Assembly (NCBI GenBank): GCA_002350525.1
Contig: DEFA01000016.1
Location: 11,510-24,207, forward strand
DNA length: 12,698 nucleotides
DNA from: Lachnospiraceae bacterium UBA2864
GTDB lineage: Bacteria > Bacillota > Clostridia > Lachnospirales > Lachnospiraceae
Direction of reading: 5' to 3'
Shown: positions 6,844 to 12,698 of the stretch, in pieces
How the letters are laid out: each line of letters opens with the position of its first letter
Position numbering within the stretch: position 1 is the first letter of the stretch
Program-made: the position numbers and the translations under genes
Notes under the pieces: generated by a model
Told to the model about the DNA's origin: nothing
What the model saw: only the letters and a program-made list of their open reading frames with translations
The model's database searches: none

Positions 6844-7572
6844 ATGTCACACATACTTGTAGTTGAGGATGAAGAAAAACTTGCCAGATTTGTTGAACTG
6901 GAGCTTAAACATGATGGATATGAAGTCAGCAAATCGGGTAACGGACGTGAGGCCCTTGAGATGGCGCTGGAAAATGATTATGATCTGATACTTCTGGATA
7001 TAATGCTTCCGGAACTTAACGGGCTTGAAGTAATGAGAAGACTTTCAAAGGAAAAATCGGTACCGGTTATTCTCCTTACTGCAAGAGATGCGGTAATGGA
7101 TAAGGTTTCGGGACTGGATGCGGGAGCTGTGGATTATATAACGAAGCCTTTTGCAATCGAAGAACTGCTTGCGAGAATAAGAGTGGTGCTTAAGCTGTAC
7201 GGTAACAGACCAGCCCTTGCGGCAGGCGCAGGAAACGGAAAAGCTCCGGAAGAAGCTAAGAAGGATGAGGGCACCCTTACATGGGAGAAGCTTACACTCA
7301 GTATTCCGAGACATGAAGTGAAATATGACGGACATCTTATAGAACTTACCAACAGAGAGTTTCTGATGCTTCAGACGCTGCTTCAAAATATGGATATCGT
7401 ATTGTCACGAGATACCCTCCTGGAAAAGGTATGCGGATATGATTATGTCGGTGAGACAAATGTTATCGATGTATATATCAGATATCTGCGTTCGAAGATA
7501 GATGATGAGTATGATATCAAGATGATTCAGACCGTAAGAGGTGTCGGTTACGTGATTAAAAGCGAGGGGTAA
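6844..7572 (+). CDS. Response regulator, OmpR/PhoB family
   Basis: This 242-residue transcription regulator has a receiver domain (1-118) with acidic pair Glu8/Asp9, phosphoacceptor Asp52 (LLDIMLPELNG), Thr79 and Lys101 in ITKPF. A linker rich in Ala, Gly and Lys (122-143) follows. The winged-helix DNA-binding domain spans about 145-238 (LTNREFLMLQTLL, then VIDVYIRYLRSKID and TVRGVGYVI). The position before DYITKPF is Val96 rather than the more common Asp, which is a minor variation. AGGAG lies 6 nt before the ATG. The kinase gene starts 3 nt after the stop, so the two form a standard pair. Its likely targets include its own operon, because an 11-nt-phased direct repeat of the type this family binds is found at 6180-6199. 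The stimulus is unknown; ArlR/CssR-like envelope-stress regulators are the closest general comparison. Confidence 0.95.
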   Translation: MSHILVVEDEEKLARFVELELKHDGYEVSKSGNGREALEMALENDYDLILLDIMLPELNGLEVMRRLSKEKSVPVILLTARDAVMDKVSGLDAGAVDYITKPFAIEELLARIRVVLKLYGNRPALAAGAGNGKAPEEAKKDEGTLTWEKLTLSIPRHEVKYDGHLIELTNREFLMLQTLLQNMDIVLSRDTLLEKVCGYDYVGETNVIDVYIRYLRSKIDDEYDIKMIQTVRGVGYVIKSEG

Positions 7573-7575
7573 TAT

Positions 7576-8895
7576 ATGGACTCTGAAGAAATTGAAGTAA
7601 TTGAATCAGAATCTGAATTACAGGAACCGGTAGTAACCAAAAAATCATCAAAGAAGAGAATGAACTCGATTACGAGACGGCTTCATTGGCAGCTTGTAAG
7701 AAGTAAGATGGGAATCTACTTTGTACAGAACCTTCTCATCTTTGGTCTTATGTGCGGCGGCTGGGTTTATATGCAGGAGTCTCACAGTGATGCCGGATTT
7801 GATATAGACAGGATAAGAACCGTATACTATGACGAGGAGAAGAGAAACCTCGAGTATCAGGTCCTTGACAACGAAGGAACAGAACTTCTCAACCTGGATA
7901 TTATGCCGGACGGCGGATATATCGTGGGAATTATAGGAATTCTGATATGTCTTCAGGGTATGTCGATAATATTCGGATTATACGGAGAGGGAAAACGCAT
8001 CAGAAAAACTTTGAAGCCTATCAATGAGATAGCCGTTAGAGCGGACAGACTTAATCGACTTACCCTTTCGGATGGCAGTAAGTATCATGAGATTGAGTCA
8101 GCCATCGAAAGTATAAAACCGGGTGAGGAGGCACCGCTCTCGCTTCAGGATAAAGATCTTGAAGGAATTGAAGCTGCAATGAACAATCTTCTTATAAGAA
8201 TGAAGGAAACTTATCAGCAGCAGGCAAGATTTGTAAATGATGCATCACATGAACTTCGTACTCCTATTGCTGTCATACAGGGTTACGCAAATATGTTGGA
8301 ACGCTGGGGCAGAGAGGATCAGGAAGTTCTGGATGAATCCATACATGCCATCGTTCACGAAGCGGATCATATGAATAAGCTTGTCGAACAGCTTCTCTTC
8401 CTGGCCAGAGGAGACAGTGGTAAGACGATTCTGAAAAAAGAAGAGCTGTCGCTTAATGAAATGATGCAGGAGATATATGAGGAGTCACTTATGATAGATG
8501 AGAATCATATTTATAAGTACAGTGCTCCTGAAGAAGAGATAATGATAGAAGCGGATCAGACGCTTCTGAAACAGGCTGTAAGAATTCTTATTGATAATGC
8601 AGCCAAGTACACAAAGAAAAAGGATGAGATTAAACTCGGGATAGGACGAAACGAGAAGGGACTGGCATACCTTCAGGTTCAGGATACCGGAATCGGAATG
8701 GCTGAAGCAGATGTAAAGCATATGTTTGAACGATTTTACAGATCCGACGAGACAAGAGAAATCAAAGGAACCGGTCTGGGACTATCCATAGCAAAATGGA
8801 TAGTTGACAAACATAACGGGCATTTTGAAATTTTATCGAGAACTGAACTTGGAACAAGAATCCGTATTGTACTTGGAGATGAAAGCAAGATATGA
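7576..8895 (+). CDS. Sensor histidine kinase, HisKA class with HAMP-like linker
   Basis: This 439-residue partner of the preceding regulator is anchored by two membrane helices, about 46-66 and 114-136. They enclose a short outer loop of about 47 residues, so any extracellular sensor is small. The first 45 residues are cytoplasmic, very acidic at first (EEIEVIESESE) and then basic. A HAMP-like element follows helix 2 (KPINEIAVRADRL, 147-159), but its second helix (IEAAMNNLLIRM, 198-209) comes only after an insert of roughly 25 residues. The kinase core is complete: phosphoacceptor His225 in SHELRTP, N-box Asn341 (ILIDNAAKYT), G1 box DTGIGM (370-375), F-box ERFYRSD (385-391) and G2 box GTGLGL (398-403). 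GAGGGG lies 6 nt before the ATG. The general type resembles CssS/ArlS-like sensors of Firmicutes. Confidence 0.94.
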   Translation: MDSEEIEVIESESELQEPVVTKKSSKKRMNSITRRLHWQLVRSKMGIYFVQNLLIFGLMCGGWVYMQESHSDAGFDIDRIRTVYYDEEKRNLEYQVLDNEGTELLNLDIMPDGGYIVGIIGILICLQGMSIIFGLYGEGKRIRKTLKPINEIAVRADRLNRLTLSDGSKYHEIESAIESIKPGEEAPLSLQDKDLEGIEAAMNNLLIRMKETYQQQARFVNDASHELRTPIAVIQGYANMLERWGREDQEVLDESIHAIVHEADHMNKLVEQLLFLARGDSGKTILKKEELSLNEMMQEIYEESLMIDENHIYKYSAPEEEIMIEADQTLLKQAVRILIDNAAKYTKKKDEIKLGIGRNEKGLAYLQVQDTGIGMAEADVKHMFERFYRSDETREIKGTGLGLSIAKWIVDKHNGHFEILSRTELGTRIRIVLGDESKI

Positions 8896-8901
8896 TATAA
8901 T
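8873..8901 (+). promoter_or_regulatory. Extended -10 promoter for the 285-residue membrane protein gene
   Basis: TTGGAG (8873-8878) and a perfect TATAAT (8896-8901) are 17 nt apart, with TG at 8893-8894 giving an extended -10. It overlaps the kinase stop codon and predicts a transcript start near 8908, about 58 nt before the ATG at 8966. The -35 matches only three of six bases, but the extended -10 can compensate. Confidence 0.6.
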
Positions 8902-8965
8902 TATCTGACTTTGTAATGTTTATATTTTAGTTATAGCATTGTTTTTATGAAAGGTTACGGATTAG

Positions 8966-9823
8966 ATGGGCACAATTATATTTATAGTATTATGCTGGTA
9001 CCTGGTCAAAGGTCGTGAAGACCCGGGAGTCAGGAGAAAAATGAAAGGATTACTCGGGACAATTCCAAAGCTGATAGGCGGATTTTTCTCTATCATGGCT
9101 ATAACGGTAGTATTTTCCATACTTGCCAGCGGATTTTTTACCGCATTCAGTGGATTTATTCCGTTTATAATTATCTGTGCCATTATTTCCAAACTGGTTA
9201 AGTCGGGAAAGAATGAGAAGAAGAGAGAAAAGAGTGTTGAATACCGTGAGATAAAGCAGAAGGTTAATCAGGGAGCGGGATATAAGCTTACGCAGTCAAC
9301 TTCGAAGAGAGTAAAGATCGTTTCAAAGTTTAACAAGAAATTCGGTCTCAATCTTACGGAAGATCAGGTAGAGAGGATTATGAATGCATCATATATTTCC
9401 TATTACTGGGAGAAGGAGATATATGATATGTCACAGGATTATAATGTACAGGTAGAATGGCTGAAGTCTGATACGGACTGGCTTAGAGCGTATCTTATGG
9501 CGTTCCCTGTTATGGATATAGCATCGGACTTTTCGGTGCAGAAAAAGATTGTTGTGGATGCTTATTATCAGATATTTAAGGGAATCACAGCAAAGTCATA
9601 TTATTCAATCGATGAGATGATCAAGGATGTCAACAACAGATATCTTGTTAATTTCAATGAGATGACATTTATGATCGCGCATAAGTTCCTGAAACAGAAC
9701 GGACACGACTTTGAACTTCCGAGAATCGGAGTTACAAGAGTCGAAACCGATGTGGAGAGACTCGCAAGAGAGTACGACCGCATGGAAGATATAAACAGCA
9801 CGCCGACACCGCTTGCAAGATAA
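8966..9823 (+). CDS. Unrecognised membrane-anchored protein with soluble C-terminal domain
   Basis: I do not recognise this 285-residue protein. It opens with a short hydrophobic stretch (2-14), a basic turn (16-28), and then two hydrophobic segments at about 37-59 and 62-78, so it is probably anchored by two or three helices. From 79 on it is soluble and charged, with a lysine-rich stretch (KNEKKREKS, 82-90). A mostly helical domain follows, rich in aromatic residues (ISYYWEKEIYDMSQDY, 144-159; MAFPVMDIASDF, 178-189), and the tail is acidic then polar (DINSTPTPLAR). No enzymatic motif is evident. Start support is moderate: AAAGG lies 11 nt upstream, and an ATG at 8947 is out of frame. It follows the kinase by 70 nt with its own likely promoter and ends at a terminator, so it may be an independent unit or a target of that pair. 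Confidence 0.75.
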   Translation: MGTIIFIVLCWYLVKGREDPGVRRKMKGLLGTIPKLIGGFFSIMAITVVFSILASGFFTAFSGFIPFIIICAIISKLVKSGKNEKKREKSVEYREIKQKVNQGAGYKLTQSTSKRVKIVSKFNKKFGLNLTEDQVERIMNASYISYYWEKEIYDMSQDYNVQVEWLKSDTDWLRAYLMAFPVMDIASDFSVQKKIVVDAYYQIFKGITAKSYYSIDEMIKDVNNRYLVNFNEMTFMIAHKFLKQNGHDFELPRIGVTRVETDVERLAREYDRMEDINSTPTPLAR

Positions 9824-9829
9824 TAATAT

Positions 9830-9866
9830 AGCCCACTGCAACTAGAGGTAGTGGGCTTTTGGTTTA
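9830..9866 (+). terminator. Intrinsic terminator after the 285-residue protein gene
   Basis: AGCCCACT (9830-9837) pairs perfectly with AGTGGGCT (9850-9857), with a 12-nt loop whose edges may add two more pairs. The run TTTT ends the stem at 9857-9860, followed by GG and TTT. It starts 6 nt after the stop codon. It is T-rich only on the plus strand side, so it mainly serves the plus-strand gene. Confidence 0.85.
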
Positions 9867-9875
9867 GATGAACAG

Positions 9876-9971
9876 GCTCTGAGTTTGAAAAAGTGTGACC
9901 GGCCTGCCGGGCTCAATTAAAACTTCATAACTCAGAGCAGTTCGATTAATCGAACTCGCCGGCTTGATTAA
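9876..9971. repeat. Nested palindromes and imperfect repeat in the convergent gap
   Basis: This stretch between two converging genes holds several symmetries. GCTCTGAGTT (9876-9885) pairs with AACTCAGAGC (9929-9938). Within it, CCGGC (9899-9903) faces GCCGG (9906-9910). Next to it lies an 18-bp perfect palindrome, AGTTCGATTAATCGAACT, at 9939-9956. An imperfect direct repeat links CCTGCCGGGCTCAATTAA (9903-9920) and CTCGCCGGCTTGATTAA (9955-9971), the second covering the stop codon of the minus-strand ABC-F gene. On the minus strand the inner hairpin is followed, 6 nt later, by a T5 run (9888-9892 on plus), so part may be the ABC-F terminator. Confidence 0.6.
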
Positions 9972-11932
9972 CTCTGGATTTCTTCCCAACGCTCGTACAG
10001 CTCGGTCAGCTCGGCATCGAGAGCTTCACGCTCCTCTGTAAGGCGGGCAAGAAGTTCAGCATTGGTTCCGTTCTCCGGAAGACTCATCTCTTCGTCAATC
10101 TCGGCTATTCGGGTTTCTGCCCGTTCGATAGCTCCTTCAACCTTCTTTAAGTCGCTGGCAAGCTTTCTTTGGCGTGCATACTCGGCTTTGGAATTTTCGT
10201 ACTCCTCTTTGGAGCTTTTTTTATTTTCTTTAGCATATTCTTCTGTGGATACGATCGAGAAGCCCTGTTTGGTCATATTCTCGGTCTTATCCGCATTTTC
10301 ATTATCAGCATTCTGAAGCTCGTAGATACGATCGCGGTTTTCTTCGTAGAAATCGTAATTACCCTTATAATTTGTAAGAACCTTATTGCGGAGTTCGAGT
10401 ATCCTTGTCGCTGTCTTGTTTATGAAATATCTGTCGTGACTTACGGTAAGAATGGTACCGGTATAGTTTGACAGGGCATCTTCGAGTATTTCCTTCGAAG
10501 GAATATCCAGATGGTTTGTCGGCTCATCGAGTATAAGAAAATTCGCAGGTGAAAGCATGAGCTTTGCAAGAGACAGTCGCCCGCGTTCTCCACCCGATAG
10601 CTCGCCTATGGTCTTAAATACATCTTCGCCTGTAAACAGGAAGGCGGCGAGTACATTTCTTATCTTGGTATTATTCATTTCCGGAAAAGAATCCGACATC
10701 TCATCAAATATGGACTTAGTCGGATCAAGGTCATGGTGTTCCTGATCGAAGTAGCCTATCCTTACTCTGGAACCGAGAGTGATGGTTCCGCTGTCCTTTG
10801 ATTCGAGACGGTTTATGATCTTTAAGATCGTTGTCTTACCTGTTCCGTTACCGCCTATAAGAGCAACCTTTTCGCCTCTTTTTATATCAATCCCGATATC
10901 CGTAAAGAGACGGTTGTCGCCGAAACTCTTGGTGAGACCCTGTACAAGAAGCACATCTTCACCGGATTCCGTAACGGGAGTGAGAGTGAGCCTCATATCG
11001 GCATTTACTTCGGTTGGTTTTTCAAGACGATCAATTTTATCGAGCTTTTTCTCACGACTTTCGGCACGCTTTATGGACTTCTCGCGGTTAAACTGCTTCA
11101 GCTTTGTTATGACCGCTTCCTCGTGCTGTATTTCGTCCTGCTGTTTCATATAAGCGTTTATCTTTGCCTGGCGGATCTTCGCTTTCTCGGTGCTGTAGAA
11201 TGAATAGCTTCCGTTAAAAACTGTGGATACACCCTGATCTATCTCGATTATCTTGTTGGATATTCTGTCTATAAAGTAACGGTCATGGCTCACGGCGATA
11301 ACTGCACCGGAATAGGCGGAAAGATATCCTTCCAGCCAGGAAATGGATGGCATATCCAGATGGTTTGTAGGCTCATCGAGAATTATGATATCCGGATGAG
11401 ACAGAAGCAGTCGTCCGAGAGCGATTCTCATCTTCTGACCTCCGGAAAGAGTGCTTATATGTCTGTCATAGTCGGATGTACTAAAACCAAGTCCTTTAAG
11501 AACTCCTGTTATCTCGCTTTCGTAGGCATAGCCGTTCTCATGATCGTAGCGGGTTGTAAGGCGGTTATAAGCCTCAAGGACGGATTCGAGCTCGTCACCC
11601 GTTTTATCCTTCATTTCTTCTTCAAGGGCTCTTATACGGCTCTCCATCTCGAGGATGTAGCCTTTTGCTTCCTTCATGGCATCGTATACCGTAGAATTAA
11701 GGTTGTCCGATGCCTGTTGGGACAGATAACCCAGTCGGACATCACGCCCGATAACAACATTTCCGGAGTCATAGGAAAGCTCTCCGAGGATGATCCTTAG
11801 AAGAGTGGTCTTACCTGCACCGTTAATACCTATAATGGCAGCCTTATCATGTTCTTCTATATTAAAGTTTATATTCTTCAGTATCGGAGTATCTCCGAAG
11901 CTTTTCTGAATGTTCTGACAAGAGAGTATCAT
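9968..11932 (-). CDS. ABC-F family ATPase (ribosome-associated)
   Basis: This 654-residue protein has two ABC domains in one chain and no membrane segment. That is the ABC-F plan, whose members bind the ribosomal E site and act in translation or antibiotic protection. Domain 1 shows Walker A GINGAGKTT (35-43), signature LSGGQ (162-166) and DEPTNHLD (186-193). The charged interdomain linker is at about 240-325. Domain 2 shows Walker A GGNGTGKTT (360-368), LSGGE (445-449) and DEPTNHLD (469-476). A lysine/glutamate-rich C-terminal extension (about 575-652) looks like a coiled coil, as in Uup/YdiF-type housekeeping members, so a translation factor role is likelier than dedicated resistance. AAAGG lies 9 nt before the ATG on the minus strand. 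It diverges from nrdR and has a recognisable promoter; the short leader shows no attenuation features. Confidence 0.93.
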   Translation of the reverse strand: MILSCQNIQKSFGDTPILKNINFNIEEHDKAAIIGINGAGKTTLLRIILGELSYDSGNVVIGRDVRLGYLSQQASDNLNSTVYDAMKEAKGYILEMESRIRALEEEMKDKTGDELESVLEAYNRLTTRYDHENGYAYESEITGVLKGLGFSTSDYDRHISTLSGGQKMRIALGRLLLSHPDIIILDEPTNHLDMPSISWLEGYLSAYSGAVIAVSHDRYFIDRISNKIIEIDQGVSTVFNGSYSFYSTEKAKIRQAKINAYMKQQDEIQHEEAVITKLKQFNREKSIKRAESREKKLDKIDRLEKPTEVNADMRLTLTPVTESGEDVLLVQGLTKSFGDNRLFTDIGIDIKRGEKVALIGGNGTGKTTILKIINRLESKDSGTITLGSRVRIGYFDQEHHDLDPTKSIFDEMSDSFPEMNNTKIRNVLAAFLFTGEDVFKTIGELSGGERGRLSLAKLMLSPANFLILDEPTNHLDIPSKEILEDALSNYTGTILTVSHDRYFINKTATRILELRNKVLTNYKGNYDFYEENRDRIYELQNADNENADKTENMTKQGFSIVSTEEYAKENKKSSKEEYENSKAEYARQRKLASDLKKVEGAIERAETRIAEIDEEMSLPENGTNAELLARLTEEREALDAELTELYERWEEIQS

Positions 11933-11977
11933 CTGTTATTACCTTTCGAACATTTATGTTATTTAATCATAAGAAGA

Positions 11978-12006
11978 ATAGTAACGTATCGGCCTTAAGT
12001 TTTCAA
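11978..12006 (-). promoter_or_regulatory. Promoter of the ABC-F gene
   Basis: Read on the minus strand, TTGAAA (12006-12001) and TACTAT (11983-11978) are separated by exactly 17 nt, a sigma-A-type layout with four of six -10 matches. The predicted transcript starts near 11970, giving a leader of about 40 nt before the ATG at 11932. Confidence 0.6.
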
Positions 12007-12050
12007 GTCTCAAGTTTGGGAGAAATGGAGCTTTAACTTCGGTAAAATCG

Positions 12051-12079
12051 TTGAAAACAGGGCTTTTTTATGTTACAGT
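12051..12079 (+). promoter_or_regulatory. Promoter of nrdR
   Basis: TTGAAA (12051-12056) and TACAGT (12074-12079) are 17 nt apart, and TG at 12071-12072 gives an extended -10. The predicted start near 12086 leaves a leader of about 43 nt carrying GGAGG at 12115-12119. The inverted repeat TTGAC-gtaat-GTCAA (12085-12099) lies right at the predicted start. Confidence 0.55.
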
Positions 12080-12128
12080 TATGGTTGACGTAATGTCAAA
12101 ACCAAATTTGTTTCGGAGGTTACAAAGT

Positions 12129-12578
12129 ATGAAATGTCCTTTTTGCGGAGATGATAACACAAGGGTTATAGACTCCAGACCGGCTGATGATAATTCCGCT
12201 ATCCGCCGTCGCCGTCAGTGTGATGTATGCGGTAAAAGATTTACCACCTACGAGAAGGTTGAGACGGTACCGCTTATGGTTATCAAGAAGGATAAAACAA
12301 GAGAGCCTTATGACAGATCCAAGATAGAGCAGGGAGTTATCAGATCATGCCATAAGAGACCGGTTCCGATCGAGAAGATCGAGGCTTGTGTGGATGAGGT
12401 CGAGGCCGAAATCTACAACATGGGACAGAAGGAGATAGACAGCTCCGTAATAGGCGGAATCCTGATGGATAAGATAAAGGATCTTGACGGCGTTGCTTAT
12501 GTCAGATTTGCATCCGTATACAGAGAGTTTAAAGATGTGAATACTTTTATGGACGAATTAAAGAAACTTTTAAAATAA
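12129..12578 (+). CDS. nrdR: Transcriptional repressor NrdR
   Basis: NrdR represses ribonucleotide reductase genes when its ATP-cone senses adenine nucleotides. This protein is 149 residues, the family norm. The zinc ribbon at the N-terminus has Cys3, Cys6, Cys31 and Cys34 (MKCPFCG and CDVCGKRF), with the conserved VIDSRPADDNSAIRRRRQC between. The ATP-cone domain begins at about 49 (MVIKKDKTREPYDRSKIEQG) and runs to about 139, ending with the conserved GVAYVRFASVYREFKD. The start is fixed at 12129, because NrdR proteins begin MKCPFC and GGAGG lies 9 nt upstream. A longer in-frame reading from a TTG at 12051 would overlap the promoter and is rejected. No convincing NrdR box was seen nearby and no nrd genes are in the window, so it acts in trans on targets elsewhere. 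Confidence 0.97.
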   Translation: MKCPFCGDDNTRVIDSRPADDNSAIRRRRQCDVCGKRFTTYEKVETVPLMVIKKDKTREPYDRSKIEQGVIRSCHKRPVPIEKIEACVDEVEAEIYNMGQKEIDSSVIGGILMDKIKDLDGVAYVRFASVYREFKDVNTFMDELKKLLK

Positions 12579-12590
12579 ACAGAGATAATT

Positions 12591-12698
12591 ATGAAACAGA
12601 TTCTGAAGTCAGGCGAGGCTGAAGTTATAGTTAAGAAGTCCCGCTTTATAGGTGAGGCCCACAGGATAACCGGTGAAGAAGAAGCCGCACTTCTTGTG
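12591..12698 (+). CDS. yigZ: YigZ / IMPACT family protein (5' part only)
   Basis: The first 36 codons of a gene run off the window end. The translation MKQILKSGEAEVIVKKSRFI, followed by GEAHRITGEEEAALLV, has the 'KKSRFIg...tEEEA' opening of the YigZ/UPF0029 (IMPACT) family. In that family an N-terminal RNase-PH-like fold precedes a small EF-G-like domain. Its biochemical role is not well settled. The ATG is 12 nt after the nrdR stop, so the two are probably co-transcribed. The ribosome site is weak (AGAGA about 5 nt upstream), which would fit coupling to nrdR. Only the N-terminus can be judged, but the motif is characteristic. Confidence 0.8.
   Translation, partial: MKQILKSGEAEVIVKKSRFIGEAHRITGEEEAALLV

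Noticed and set aside
11285..11800. 171-codon open frame on the plus strand opposite the ABC-F gene
   Set aside because: It is antisense to the first ABC domain, whose motifs are complete on the minus strand. The product has no coherent domain.
11954..11972. TTATG/CATAA inverted repeat in the ABC-F leader, considered as an attenuator
   Set aside because: It has only five AT-rich pairs, no T-run and no leader peptide with an obvious regulatory sequence. The leader is too short for known ABC-F attenuation layouts.
1..12698. CRISPR arrays, tRNA/rRNA genes, insertion sequences, phage genes or toxin-antitoxin pairs
   Set aside because: Looked for by eye on both strands. No regularly spaced repeat array, no transposase or integrase motif and no tRNA-like cloverleaf was seen.

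Overview
The window looks like chromosomal DNA of a low-to-moderate GC Gram-positive bacterium, most likely Lachnospiraceae (Butyrivibrio-like). This is inferred from strong purine-rich Shine-Dalgarno sites 5-9 nt before most starts, heavy use of AGA and ATA codons, the set of protein families, and dense co-oriented gene packing. No database search was possible, so the taxon is an inference. No IS element, prophage, CRISPR array, tRNA or rRNA was seen.

Region 1 (1-3945, + strand) is a compact transport and signalling cluster: the C-terminal end of an FtsX-type permease, a LolD/MacB-type ATPase, a second FtsX-type permease, a membrane histidine kinase of the HisKA_3/NarL class, and its LuxR/NarL-type response regulator. 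Overlaps or short gaps imply one transcript. The transporter probably moves a peptide, lipid or antibiotic, or senses one, and the two-component pair probably controls it or a related envelope response.

Region 2 (3956-6177, +) continues in the same direction with a D-2-hydroxyacid dehydrogenase and an RlmI-type 23S rRNA cytosine methyltransferase. They follow so closely that they may be read through from region 1.

Region 3 (6178-9823, +) starts after a 115-nt regulatory gap containing an 11-nt-phased direct repeat and an 11-bp inverted repeat. It encodes a UBA-like/DUF4342 small membrane protein, an OmpR-type response regulator and a HisKA-type sensor kinase with an enlarged HAMP-like region. 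Next comes an unrecognised 285-residue membrane-anchored protein with its own probable extended -10 promoter and a clear intrinsic terminator. A 144-nt convergent gap rich in palindromes separates it from the next gene.

Region 4 (9968-12698) has an ABC-F ATPase on the minus strand, diverging from nrdR, the ATP-cone/zinc repressor of ribonucleotide reductase genes. Recognisable promoters lie in the gap between them. nrdR is followed by the start of a YigZ/IMPACT family gene cut by the window end.

Most genes belong to known families. The parts most worth a second look are the DUF4342-two-component operon with its structured upstream region, the unknown membrane protein after it, and the nested palindromes at 9876-9971.
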